Notes under the pieces: model-generated | What the model was told of the DNA's origin: nothing | Databases searched by the model: none | Seen by the model: only the letters and a program-made list of their open reading frames with translations | DNA from: JALHNI01 sp965229305 | GTDB taxonomy: Bacteria > Acidobacteriota > Terriglobia > Bryobacterales > Bryobacteraceae | Reading direction: 5' to 3' | DNA: 64,000 nt | Assembly (NCBI GenBank): GCA_965229305.1 | Contig: CBDDIZ010000042.1 | Span: 1 to 64,000 of the forward strand | Shown here: positions 36,657-44,822 of the stretch, piece after piece | How the letters are laid out: the number at the start of each line of letters is the position of its first letter | Position numbering within the stretch: position 1 is the first letter of the stretch | Made by a program: the position numbers and the translations under genes

Positions 36657-38444
36657 TTAGAGGACGCCGGCCTGCTTCAGTTTGATCACCCGACGCAGGT
36701 CGCCCGTCCCGCCGAGCTTCTGCGCCGCCTTCAGATCGCTGGCGCTCACCCCCTGGACCTTTGCTTCCACGATGTCTCTCGCCGCCACGTTGCCGAACCC
36801 GCTGTCCTTCAGCGCCACAAAGAAGTCCTCGCGTACCCCATGCACGGCGAAGTCACGAATCTCGTTCGCCGTATAGGGGCCAAAGCCCAACCCATGAATC
36901 ACGTGCACCTCGTCGGGCCGCACATTGTGCAGCCGCAGGTCCACCGCCTGCTCGATCGTGTACCCGCGAATCCCGGCGTTGCGCAGATCCACCAGGTAAG
37001 TCGGCGAGATGCCGTGCGTCTTCAGCTTCACCAACTGCGAGGTCGACAGGTGGCCAAAGCCCAACGCATTCATCTCGCGGATGTAGGCCGGCTTCACACC
37101 TTGCACCTTCAGCTCGATCACCCGCTCCACGCTCAAGTCGCCATAGCCCGCCTGGGCCAGTGCCGCCAACAAACCCGGCGCGCTGGGCGTGGGGGGCGCG
37201 GGTGGCGTTGGCGCCGCTGCCGGAGCAGGCGGAGCGGGAGGCGCGGCGGGTACCTGCAATGCCGCGGGAGCCGGCGGCAGCGGTGGTTCCGGCGGCACGT
37301 GATCTTCCGGAAGGCCCGGTGTTTCCGGAGCACCCAGAGCCTCCTGAGGCGGCGGGGCAGCAGGCGCCGCCGGCGGCCCGTCGAACGAATCTTCCGCCAA
37401 CAGCACCAGGCTTGGCGCCTGCGCCGCGCCCAACACCAGCCCACCCACCAGCATCACCGCCGCCAGCAGCACCCCGCGCGAGACTCCCAACGCCACGTTC
37501 CGCCGCGGATCCAGCAACCGCCGCACCCGCCGGCCCACCTGCGATTCCCGGCCCACCATCGTCGCCGCCAGTGGATGCGAAGGCAACTCCATCCGCAGTT
37601 CCGCCAACCGGGTCAGGCTCGCCGCATACGCCCGCCGCGACGTCGCCGACACCGCCCAGTCATCGCAAGCCAACTCCCGCTCCAGTTCCAGTCGCTTCAG
37701 AATCCACCGCGCCACCGGATGGAACCACATCACCGCCGCCAGTAGACGCCCGCCCAGATTCGCCCAATCGTCGCACCGCGCCAGATGCGCCAGCTCATGG
37801 CTCACCACATGGTCGGCCATCTCGCGATCCAAACGCCCCAGCAGCACTTCCGGCACCAACACCGCGGGGCGCCAAAAGCCCGCCGCCAGCGGCGAGCCGA
37901 TCTCTTCACTGGCCAACAACCGCACCGGACGCCGCACCGGGCAAATCGCCAAACCGCCAGCCAGCATCGCCGGGTCCAGCGGACGCGCCCGCCGGATGAT
38001 GCCCCGCAAATCCAGATACCCGAACCAAAGTCGCAGCAGCGCGGCTAGCGTCCCCGCCGCCCATAACGCCGCCAGCGCCAGCACCGGCTTGCCACCGGTG
38101 AACCGAATCGGCAACCGCCACGCGCTCTCCGTCACCCGCGTCACCACCGGCCCATGTTCCGGTCCATCTTCCGGCACGGTCACCGCCGGACCCAGGTCGA
38201 CCTGCGCCACTACCGGTACCGCACTCGGACCGGGCATCAGCGCCTCCCACACCCCTTCCGTTGGCAGCACCGGCAGCGCCAGCGTCGCCGCCAGCACCAT
38301 CCACCACGCCGCATACCGCGTCGCCGCATTCACCCGCGGAGTCCATGCCAAAAACAACCCTGTCACCCCCGCCAGCAACAGCGCGGGCAGAAAGCTGTTC
38401 GCGATCCCCGCCAGAACTTCGGCAGCCACCTTGGCGAGCGTCAT
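36657..38444 (-). CDS. M56 (BlaR1/MecR1-type) membrane metallopeptidase with C-terminal EMKIHG-type repeats
   Basis: The protein has 595 residues. Four hydrophobic segments surround the zinc protease motif HELAHLARCDDW near residue 215, with the downstream ERELACDDW glutamate, as in BlaR1. After the last membrane segment (GVLLAAVMLVGGLVLGAA) comes a Pro/Ala-rich linker of about 80 residues. About six repeats of 28-29 residues then follow (ERVIELKVQGVKPAYIREM; SQLVKLKTHGISPTYLVDL). No penicillin-binding sensor domain is present; the repeats stand in its place. It is expected to cleave the BlaI-type repressor encoded upstream, with which it overlaps by 4 bp. The ligand is unknown. Confidence 0.92.
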   Translation of the reverse strand: MTLAKVAAEVLAGIANSFLPALLLAGVTGLFLAWTPRVNAATRYAAWWMVLAATLALPVLPTEGVWEALMPGPSAVPVVAQVDLGPAVTVPEDGPEHGPVVTRVTESAWRLPIRFTGGKPVLALAALWAAGTLAALLRLWFGYLDLRGIIRRARPLDPAMLAGGLAICPVRRPVRLLASEEIGSPLAAGFWRPAVLVPEVLLGRLDREMADHVVSHELAHLARCDDWANLGGRLLAAVMWFHPVARWILKRLELERELACDDWAVSATSRRAYAASLTRLAELRMELPSHPLAATMVGRESQVGRRVRRLLDPRRNVALGVSRGVLLAAVMLVGGLVLGAAQAPSLVLLAEDSFDGPPAAPAAPPPQEALGAPETPGLPEDHVPPEPPLPPAPAALQVPAAPPAPPAPAAAPTPPAPPTPSAPGLLAALAQAGYGDLSVERVIELKVQGVKPAYIREMNALGFGHLSTSQLVKLKTHGISPTYLVDLRNAGIRGYTIEQAVDLRLHNVRPDEVHVIHGLGFGPYTANEIRDFAVHGVREDFFVALKDSGFGNVAARDIVEAKVQGVSASDLKAAQKLGGTGDLRRVIKLKQAGVL

Positions 38445-38821
38445 TGCGCTTTCTCCTCATCGTTCTGAATCAACTGCTTCACCCGCTCCAGCTCCTCCGG
38501 ACTCAGGGCCTCGTCCTCGATCATGTTCAGCACCAGCAAATCCGCCCGGTTGCCGAAAAAACGCGTCAGTAAATGGCGCACCGCGCTCCGGCTCGCCTCC
38601 GCCCGATCCACCACGGGCGCATAGACGAACGCCCGCCCTTCTTTGGTGTGCGTCAGATAGCCTTTTTCTTCCAGAATCCTCATCGTCGTGAGCACGGTCG
38701 AGTAAGCCAGCGCCGGAACGGCCTCGGCGACGTCGGCCACCGTCGACGGCCCCCGCTGCCAAACCACTTCCATCAGGCGCAACTCGGCATCGGTGAGGTT
38801 GACGGATTTCTTGCGAGCCAT
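38441..38821 (-). CDS. BlaI/MecI/CopY-family repressor
   Basis: The 126-residue winged-helix protein shows VNLTDAELRLMEVVWQRG, the recognition region PALAYSTVLTTMRILEEKG, YLTHTKEGRAFVYAPVV, and the C-terminal dimer helix with DEALSPEELERVKQLI. It represses its own operon and is relieved when the partner M56 protease cleaves it. ATG 38821 is chosen because the family begins with this short basic leader; the earlier in-frame ATG at 38860 would lie inside the promoter. It is the first gene of the BlaI-M56-repeat-protein operon. Confidence 0.94.
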   Translation of the reverse strand: MARKKSVNLTDAELRLMEVVWQRGPSTVADVAEAVPALAYSTVLTTMRILEEKGYLTHTKEGRAFVYAPVVDRAEASRSAVRHLLTRFFGNRADLLVLNMIEDEALSPEELERVKQLIQNDEEKAQ

Positions 38822-38823
38822 TG

Positions 38824-38875
38824 CTATTAGAAAATTAATAGAACGCCTCACTTTTGTCAACGAAGAAATTAATAG
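38824..38875 (-). promoter_or_regulatory. BlaI operon promoter with overlapping operator repeats
   Basis: On the minus strand a consensus -35 TTGACA (38855-38860) is 17 bp from TAATTT (38832-38837). A dyad CTATTA-N6-TAATAG (38824-38841) covers the -10 box. The sequence CTATTAATTT occurs twice in direct orientation, once over the -10 and once just upstream of the -35 (about 38866-38875). Two A/T-rich sites flanking the promoter are what a BlaI-type dimer repressor would use. Confidence 0.6.
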
Positions 38876-38979
38876 TTCGCCAGCCCGCGCAACTTCAAGC
38901 AGAATTAGGCAATCAATCGGCAGAATCGGGATACCGCTCCCACGGCCGCCCGCCGTACCTTGAAGCGAGGTAGAACACC

Positions 38980-39972
38980 ATGCAACAACGCTTACTCGGA
39001 ACCAGTGGCCTCTCCGTCTCCGCCCTCGGCCTCGGCTGCATGGGCATGAGCTTCGGCTACGGCCCGCCCCAGGACACCCGGCAGATGATGGCCGTCATCC
39101 GCGAAGCCGTCGACCTCGGCGTCACCTTCTTCGATACCGCCGAAGTCTACGGACCCTACCTCAACGAAGAACTCGTCGGCGCCGCCCTTGAACCCTTCCG
39201 CGGCCAAGTCGCCATCGCCACCAAGTTCGGCTTCCACCTCGACCCCGCCACCGGCAAACAGCTCGGCCTCAACAGCCGCCCCGAACAGATTCGCCGCGTC
39301 GCGGACGCCTCCCTCCAGCGCCTCCGCGTCGACACCATCGACCTCTTCTACCAGCACCGCGTCGACCCTGAAGTCCCCATCGAAGACGTCGCCGGCACCG
39401 TCAAAGAACTCATCCAGGCCGGCAAAGTGCGCCACTTCGGCCTCTCGGAAGCCGGCGTCACCGTCATCCGCCGCGCCCACGCCGTCCAGCCCGTCACCGC
39501 CCTCCAAAGCGAGTATTCCTTGTGGTGGCGCGAGCCCGAAGCCGACATTCTGCCCACCCTCGACGAACTTGGCATCGGCTTTGTGCCTTTCAGCCCCCTC
39601 GGCAAAGGCTTCCTCACCGGTCACATCGACGAGAACACCACCTTCGACGCCACGGACTTCCGCAACACCGTCCCGCGCTTTGCCGCCGCCGCCCGCCAGG
39701 CCAACCGCGCTCTCGTCGACCTCCTCGGCGGCCTCGCCGCCCGCCACCAGGCCACGCCTGCCCAGGTCGCGCTCGCCTGGCTCCTCGCGCAAAAGCCCTG
39801 GATCGTGCCCATCCCCGGCACCACCAAAGCCCACCGCCTGCGTGAAAACGTCGCCGCCATCAACCTCTCGCTGCAGCCCGACGAACTCGCCGAGCTCACC
39901 GCCGCCGCAGCCGCTATCCCCATTCAAGGCGCGCGCTATTCCGACGCCGCCCAACGCTGGATCAATCGCTAG
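38980..39972 (+). CDS. Aldo/keto reductase
   Basis: The 330-residue TIM-barrel enzyme has the AKR catalytic tetrad: Asp and Tyr in TFFDTAEVYGPYLNEELVG, Lys in VAIATKFGF, and His in TIDLFYQHRVDPEVP. The NADPH-binding end is WIVPIPGTTKAHRLREN. It reduces aldehydes or ketones and resembles the AKR13/YghZ-like group. The gap before it (38876-38979) contains no other gene. An AraC regulator lies convergent downstream. Confidence 0.95.
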   Translation: MQQRLLGTSGLSVSALGLGCMGMSFGYGPPQDTRQMMAVIREAVDLGVTFFDTAEVYGPYLNEELVGAALEPFRGQVAIATKFGFHLDPATGKQLGLNSRPEQIRRVADASLQRLRVDTIDLFYQHRVDPEVPIEDVAGTVKELIQAGKVRHFGLSEAGVTVIRRAHAVQPVTALQSEYSLWWREPEADILPTLDELGIGFVPFSPLGKGFLTGHIDENTTFDATDFRNTVPRFAAAARQANRALVDLLGGLAARHQATPAQVALAWLLAQKPWIVPIPGTTKAHRLRENVAAINLSLQPDELAELTAAAAAIPIQGARYSDAAQRWINR

Positions 39973-40008
39973 GCAACCCCACCAGCTCACTGTCCACGGA
40001 AAAGCCCC

Positions 40009-40926
40009 TCAGTTCGATGGCGACCCGCCCAGCGACGCCGGCCACCCCGCGCGGCGATTCATTCGCGTATCGCGCCGCGGCGGCTGGCCAAAGTGTCGGC
40101 TGTATTCACGGTTGAACTGGCTCGCGCTCGCATACCCCACCTCGAACGCCGCACTCGCCGCATCCAGCCCATCCATCAACATCCGCGCTCGCGCTCCCTG
40201 CAGACGCAAATGCTTCTGATACTGCAGCGGACTCATCGACGTCAGCTCGCGAAAGTGATGGTGCAGCGTCGAAACGCCCATTCCCGCCACGCTCGCCAGC
40301 TCACTCATCCGCAGTGTCTTGGTAAAGTTCGCCCGCACCCATGCAATCGCTTTCGCCGTCCGCTGGCTCTGGTCGCCCAGTGTCGCCACCGCTCGCAGCC
40401 GAGGCCCCGCCTCGCTCCGCAGCACGCGATAGACAATCTCCCGCTGCAACAGTCCACTCAGAAAAGGCTGATCCTCAGGCTGCCCCAATAGCTCAATTAG
40501 GCGCCGGCACGCATTCCGCAGTTCATCGGTCGTTGGCGCTGTGGCCATCGCGGGCTGGTTCGCCGCCGGCTCCGGTAACTGCCCGTTCTGGCGGCTGATC
40601 ACCTCGCGTACCATCGCCATGTCCAGCTTCAGCGACAATGCCAGGCAAGGCTCTTGGGCACTGGCCCCCACAATCCGGCTGATCACCGGCAAGTCCACCG
40701 CCGTCAGCAGAAAGCGCGCCGGATCGTAGACGAAGACGTGGCTCCCCAACTCGACGCGCTTGCTGCCCTGCGCCAACACCGTCAGGTTCGGCTCGTAGGT
40801 CATCGCGCACGGCTCGGTCTGCGCCACCCGCCGATGCAGCGAAAGTTCCGGGATCGCCGTCACCATCTTCTCTTCGCTGCCGACAAACTTCAGAATGCTT
40901 TGCGCCAGCCGGACTACTTCCGACAT
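40009..40926 (-). CDS. AraC-family regulator with N-terminal AraC_N cupin domain
   Basis: The product is about 305 residues. The N-terminal half matches AraC_N (SLHRRVAQTEPCAMTYEPNL, GSKRVELGSHVFVYDPARFL, LTAVDLPVISRIVGASAQEP). The C-terminal half is the paired helix-turn-helix domain (LRMSELASVAGMGVSTLHHH, SPLQYQKHLRLQGARARML, EVGYASASQFNREYSRHFG). Regulators of this subgroup often control a nearby oxidoreductase, and the adjacent AKR gene is a plausible target; that is inference. ATG 40926 is preceded by a G-rich ribosome-binding site (GGGGGAAGACG). Confidence 0.94.
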   Translation of the reverse strand: MSEVVRLAQSILKFVGSEEKMVTAIPELSLHRRVAQTEPCAMTYEPNLTVLAQGSKRVELGSHVFVYDPARFLLTAVDLPVISRIVGASAQEPCLALSLKLDMAMVREVISRQNGQLPEPAANQPAMATAPTTDELRNACRRLIELLGQPEDQPFLSGLLQREIVYRVLRSEAGPRLRAVATLGDQSQRTAKAIAWVRANFTKTLRMSELASVAGMGVSTLHHHFRELTSMSPLQYQKHLRLQGARARMLMDGLDAASAAFEVGYASASQFNREYSRHFGQPPRRDTRMNRRAGWPASLGGSPSN

Positions 40927-41052
40927 CGTCTTCCCCCCCCAGCATACCGGGCCGCCGTTTTCTTGCCCCACCGGTCAGACGATCAGGCAAACAATCGGCA
41001 GAATCAGGCCAACTTCGCGCCGCGCGCTGCCCCGCTGTACGATAGTCGAGCC

Positions 41053-41484
41053 ATGCGCGCCCAACCTCTCCTCGCCGTCACCGACGTCCCCCGCAGCAGC
41101 CGCTGGTATCAGCAACTCCTCGGCTGCCAGAGCGCCCACGGCGGCGACGAGTACGAACGCCTCACCCACCACGGCACCCTCGTCCTCCAACTTCACCACT
41201 TCGGCGTCGAGCACCACCACGGCCCCATCGGCGATCCCCATCAACGCCCCTATGGCAACGGCGTCCTCCTCTGGTTCGAAGTCGACGACTTCGACGCCGC
41301 CGTCCTGCGCGCTGCCGCCCTCCAGGCCCAAGTCTTGCTCCCCAAGCACCGCAACCCGCCCGACCACGACGGCGGCCCCAACCATTGGGAGTGCTGGCTG
41401 CGCGACCCCGACGGCTACACCGTCGTCCTCTCGAGCCCCGACGGCACCGCCGACGGTTCCTGGCAGCCTGCACCCCACCCCTGA
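41053..41484 (+). CDS. VOC-family (glyoxalase/bleomycin-resistance-like) protein
   Basis: The 143-residue protein has a single-domain VOC pattern: AQPLLAVTDVPRSSRWYQQL at the start, HGTLVLQLHHFGVEHHHGP, NGVLLWFEVDDFDAAVLRA, and ECWLRDPDGYTVVLSSPDG at the end. His and Glu candidates for a metal site are present, but several catalytic types share this fold. The start follows the AraC gene, divergently, with 126 bp between. The exact function is unknown. Confidence 0.88.
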   Translation: MRAQPLLAVTDVPRSSRWYQQLLGCQSAHGGDEYERLTHHGTLVLQLHHFGVEHHHGPIGDPHQRPYGNGVLLWFEVDDFDAAVLRAAALQAQVLLPKHRNPPDHDGGPNHWECWLRDPDGYTVVLSSPDGTADGSWQPAPHP

Positions 41485-41517
41485 AACAAAACCCGCCGAC
41501 CGCGAGTCTAACCGACC

Positions 41518-41976
41518 ATGCGCCACGCCCTCCTCACCGTCGCTTGGACCCTTCTCCTCGGTTCCCCCTCCTGGGCCTGCTCCTACGCGCCCCCCATCGA
41601 CTGTTACTCCGTCTCCCCGGCCTCCCGCTCCCCGAGTTCCGGACCCGCCTTCGTTGGCACCGTTCTGGAAGTTGCCGTCCTTGACGCGACCGAACGGTCC
41701 CCCACCCCTTCGTTTCTCGACCGCGTCCAAGTGAAGTTCCGCCTCGACGAACCCCTCAGCGCCCTTCCTGCCGGCCTGCGGGAAATGGAAGTCTTCGCCG
41801 GGCAGGTCTTCCGCACCACCACCGATGCCGACGGCCTCTACGCCTTCCGCGACCTGCCCGCCGGCCAGTTCACCGGCGCCACCTCTCCAGAAACCCGCGC
41901 GAACCGCGGCACCATTACCCAGCACCGCTGCGTCCAGCGCGACCTCTACGTGCTTCCGCCCGCGCCCCAGCCCTAA
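41518..41976 (+). CDS. Short secreted protein, probable internally deleted carboxypeptidase-regulatory-like protein
   Basis: The 152-residue protein has a signal peptide (RHALLTVAWTLLLGSPSWA) and a Cys right after it (ACSYAPP). It reads AFVGTVLEVAVLDAT and VQVKFRLDEPLSALPAGLR, which I recall as the start of longer acidobacterial secreted proteins that then contain a Cys-rich CGY... segment. Here the text passes straight to TTTDADGLYAFRDLPAGQF, a carboxypeptidase-regulatory-type loop, and to a late Cys (HRCVQRDLYV). I infer an internal deletion. The stop overlaps the convergent GDPD gene in CTAA at 41973-41976. Confidence 0.65.
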   Translation: MRHALLTVAWTLLLGSPSWACSYAPPIDCYSVSPASRSPSSGPAFVGTVLEVAVLDATERSPTPSFLDRVQVKFRLDEPLSALPAGLREMEVFAGQVFRTTTDADGLYAFRDLPAGQFTGATSPETRANRGTITQHRCVQRDLYVLPPAPQP

Positions 41977-42962
41977 CGCGGAAACAGATCCGGATTGTCC
42001 GTGAACAGCCCGTCCACCTGATACGTCTCCACAAACTTCCGCATCGCCGCCGTCAGCGCCCCCGGCTCCGCCGGCAGCGCCGCATACATCTTGGCGATCT
42101 GCTGTTGCATCGCTGGCGGCAAGTCCGGATACGTCGCCGCCTTCGGCCGCAGCAGAAACGTATAAGGCACCACTGTCAGCCCCGCCGCATGCGCTTCGGC
42201 CATCAGTCCCGGCCGCGCCTCCACGATCGCCGTATGCGGCGCAATGCCCGTCGCGAACGTCTTCACTTCGCGCAGCCCTGCCGGCGTCAGCCAGCGTGCC
42301 GCCTGGTCCGGCGCCCCGATCAGAAAGCTCCGCGGCACTGCGGGCAGCAGCTTCGCCATCCGCCGCAAGCTGTCCTCCTCAAAAATCTGCAAATGCACCG
42401 CGGGCCGTCCGTGCCACTCCGTCGCCCGCCCCGCCGCATCCACCAGCCCCGCTTCCCGCAGCGCCCGCGCCACCATGGGCTCTAACTCGATCCCCTTCGC
42501 CCGCAGCCTCCCCGGCATCTTCAACTCCGGAAAGAACCCCGCCTTCCCCTTCACAATCGCCACCGCTTCGGCGAACGTCAGCACCCGCTCCCCTTTGTAC
42601 TTCGCCCCGAACCACGACCCCGCATCCAGCCGCTTCAATTCGGCCACCGTAAAGTCTTCCACCCACCACCGCCGCACCTTCCGCCCCCCGGCCTCCACCT
42701 CCGTGAACCGGTCCGGAAACACCTCCTTCACGTTCGTTACCCGCTCCAGCGACCCGTCATGCGAACAAATCAGCACCCCGTCCTTCGACGGCGTCAGATC
42801 CTGCTCCACATACTCCGCCCCCTGCGCGATCGCCAACCGGTAAGCCGCCGCCGTATGTTCCGGCGCATAAGCCGAAGCTCCCCGATGCGCCACACAAAAA
42901 GCCCTCTGTCCGCTCGGCGCCGCCATCATCCCCGCCACGAAAAATGCAAAAAGTCGAATCAC
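41973..42962 (-). CDS. Glycerophosphodiester phosphodiesterase family protein, exported
   Basis: The product is about 329 residues. After a signal peptide (IRLFAFFVAGMMAAPSG) the GDPD TIM-barrel motifs appear: AHRGASAYAPEHTAAAYRLA, VEQDLTPSKDGVLICSHDGS (Glu/Asp and the second His), and FFPELKMPG. The usual HRG...PENT motif reads PEHT here, a substitution near the active site. The enzyme hydrolyses glycerophosphodiesters outside the cytoplasm. The start is GTG 42962 with TAGGA nine bases upstream. The start and leader are part of a 33-bp repeat found again at 44734. Confidence 0.9.
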   Translation of the reverse strand: MIRLFAFFVAGMMAAPSGQRAFCVAHRGASAYAPEHTAAAYRLAIAQGAEYVEQDLTPSKDGVLICSHDGSLERVTNVKEVFPDRFTEVEAGGRKVRRWWVEDFTVAELKRLDAGSWFGAKYKGERVLTFAEAVAIVKGKAGFFPELKMPGRLRAKGIELEPMVARALREAGLVDAAGRATEWHGRPAVHLQIFEEDSLRRMAKLLPAVPRSFLIGAPDQAARWLTPAGLREVKTFATGIAPHTAIVEARPGLMAEAHAAGLTVVPYTFLLRPKAATYPDLPPAMQQQIAKMYAALPAEPGALTAAMRKFVETYQVDGLFTDNPDLFPR

Positions 42963-42991
42963 GTCCTGTATCCTACCCACCGCAGATGACG
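42959..42991 (+). repeat. 33-bp direct repeat, copy 1
   Basis: These 33 bases, covering the GTG start and ribosome-binding region of the GDPD gene, are identical to 44734-44766, and a few further bases are similar. The two copies are in the same orientation and enclose about 1.74 kb of gene-poor, lower-GC DNA. Confidence 0.85.
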
Positions 42992-43511
42992 CCCGGATGA
43001 ACATCCGGCGATCCCCGCCACGGTTCGGCTGACGAACCGATCCAGCTCGGGCGCGCCTCGGCGGAGCCCACGTAGTGCTTTGCCTTACGCGTTGCTTTCG
43101 TTCCCTTGGCGCTTGCAAGCGACGAGAATCTAAGCGCCCGCCTCGAGGGCACCTGCTGTTGGCCGTGCTCGCCGAACACTGAAATCCCCTCGTTTGGATC
43201 TCTGTTTAGACTATGTGTTCGAGCTAGACGCTGGGGCCTGCGCTCGCGATTCGGTGTGCCGTTTTCTTTGGCTTGGCCCTTTAAAGTGCGTGATCTTGGT
43301 GATTGGAATGTTCTGAGTCGCGATAAGAATCTGTCCGAATGGCGCGGTCGGCGCTAGCTATGAATTCATAGCTGCAGCATTACTGGGGAAGCTGCCACGA
43401 ACACGCGGTGAGACAATCGGCGGTATGTCCGCCTCTCTGGGCGTAGTTGTTCGTGTTACAACGTCCTTCGTCTATCGTTGGGCGCCCGGCTCCCGAATTT
43501 GTACAAAGCCT
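42992..43511. other. Intergenic, no gene supported
   Basis: The base composition changes and no open frame has a recognisable start, ribosome-binding site or family. Short frames at 42973-43179 (-) and 43106-43357 (+) look spurious. A perfect palindrome lies within it at 43356-43373. Confidence 0.5.
43356..43373. repeat. Perfect 18-bp palindrome
   Basis: AGCTATGAA is followed directly by its reverse complement TTCATAGCT with no spacer. It lies 139 bp upstream of the small membrane-protein gene and could be an operator. No -10/-35 pair is obvious nearby. Confidence 0.6.
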
Positions 43512-43718
43512 ATGCTGAATTATGGATTAGGTGGCCTCTTCCTTCTGCTTGGTGCTACCAGCCTCCTCGCTGGGATGGTCGGCCATCGCTTCTACTTCAA
43601 GAACCTTGGCAGCAGACAGCAAGGTCCCCCGATGCCGGACTGGATGGCGCGTCCGTTTTTCGTGGCTCTCGGTTGTGCCCTCATCTATGCCGCGATTGAC
43701 ATCCTCCAACGCAGTTAA
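43512..43718 (+). CDS. Small hypothetical membrane protein
   Basis: The 68-residue frame from ATG 43512 has two hydrophobic helices (YGLGGLFLLLGATSLLAGM; PFFVALGCALIYAAIDI) joined by a polar loop with Pro-rich sequence. The two-helix pattern with a conserved-looking loop supports a real gene. No ribosome-binding site is evident and the family is unknown. It lies in the gene-poor segment bounded by the 33-bp repeats. Confidence 0.45.
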   Translation: MLNYGLGGLFLLLGATSLLAGMVGHRFYFKNLGSRQQGPPMPDWMARPFFVALGCALIYAAIDILQRS

Positions 43719-44001
43719 AGGGAGTGCCTGATCTTCGCGCTGCTTGAGGCCGAAGGCGTAGCCTGCGCCGTGCTGAGACGGATGGCTGGTCGGGAATGAC
43801 CTGCCTCCCGAATCGCTGGGTAAGGCTTGATAATCGCCGCAGGAAACGGAGCCCCCTACCGATGAAGACGTGCAGGTAGAAAGACATTGCAAGTGGCTTA
43901 CGGAGTGCTCGCCCTGAACGGGCACCTCCGGCATCGGCGCTAACCTGTCCCATTGCGGTAGCGCGCGATGACATCAGCCAGAAATCGTCTAACATGAACG
44001 C
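43719..44001. other. Intergenic, no gene supported
   Basis: Short overlapping frames on the minus strand (up to about 135 codons, basic and Ser/Arg-rich) have no family resemblance, signal or ribosome-binding site. I see no RNA gene or clear repeat here. Confidence 0.4.
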
Positions 44002-44015
44002 GGGAGGAACCAGCG

Positions 44016-44519
44016 ATCGCCATTTGGGACCAGCTTAGCGAGAAGCGATTAGGCCAATGGCTTGCCGAAAGCTCGCGACTGCTGCAAAGGCTGCTCTGTG
44101 CCGGCGTAGCGTTAGCCGTCGGCTAGGTAATCTACATGGTCGCGATGGTCCTCACCGCTTACGATGGTGTCCTTTCGCTTTTGTTCCAACCCATCATGGC
44201 GGCTTTGTTCAGCAGCCTCGCCACGAGCCTGGCGTTGGTCGCTGGCCTGCTCTTGCGGATTCCCTTTGTGGGACGTCTTTGGCGACACCGCCTCCTGATC
44301 CCCCGACTATTGATCGCCACCGGTCTCTTCGTGTTGGTCTTCGGCTTCCCCTTCGGCTGGACGTCCACCTACCCCGCTAGCGATTTCGATGAACCTCAAG
44401 TGGTGCTGAAGCCCGAACTGTTGTTGGGTGGCTCCTTTGCCATCATCTTCTCGATCGCAAATTGGCCGCTTCCGTTCTCGCCGACTGGCTTTTGGTCCTC
44501 ATTCGAGCGGAATAGCTAA
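44016..44519 (+). pseudogene. Decayed membrane-protein gene (start codon and one Trp codon mutated)
   Basis: One frame reads AIWDQLSEKRLGQWLAESSR and LLQRLLCAGVALAVG, then an in-frame TAG, then VIYMVAMVLTAYDGVL and two further hydrophobic helices, ending in a polar tail at 44519. A good ribosome-binding site (GGGAGGA, about 44002-44007) lies eight bases before ATC 44016, where ATG would be expected, and the TAG falls where TGG fits. Two point mutations therefore seem to have killed the gene. Alternatively a 127-residue product starts at ATG 44136. Confidence 0.5.
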
Positions 44520-44618
44520 CCCCGCTACCAAGCTGAAACAGGCTGCCCAGGAGCGCATTGAGAAATTGATTCCAGGGTCTTCCCACCAGGCCGGAACGAT
44601 GAAGCCGAAAGTTGCGGG

Positions 44619-44822
44619 TTGCTGACTCTGTGGTTGGCGTCGACGATGGCTATCCTGATGATGCATTTGGCCACGTCGACTGGCTGGCTAGATGGAGCTT
44701 TTGTGAATCAAGGGTTCATCATAGTTCTTCCACTCACGTCCTGTATCCTACCCACCGCAGATGACGAGCGAATGAACGAACCCGCCCTCCTGGCCAACCG
44801 AAGAAGTGTTCCAAGTCTGTAG
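44619..44822 (+). pseudogene. Possible remnant of a small membrane protein
   Basis: A frame reads LTLWLASTMAILMMHLATST and then FIIVLPLTSCILPTADDE, whose end comes from the 33-bp repeat. An ATG at about 44599 with a basic start (MKPKVAG) is in another frame, so a frameshift is likely. It has no family match. The C-terminal part was probably created by the repeat. Confidence 0.25.
44734..44766 (+). repeat. 33-bp direct repeat, copy 2
   Basis: It is identical to 42959-42991, in the same orientation. Here it has no GDPD gene attached, so it is a displaced copy of that gene's 5' end or one boundary of an inserted segment. Confidence 0.85.

Noticed and set aside
36315..37745. 476-codon open frame on the plus strand
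   Set aside because: It is antisense to the repeat protein and M56 protease genes. The repeated text mirrors the EMKIHG repeats on the other strand.
42973..43179. 68-codon minus-strand frame
   Set aside because: It has no ribosome-binding site or family likeness and overlaps the GDPD leader and the 33-bp repeat.
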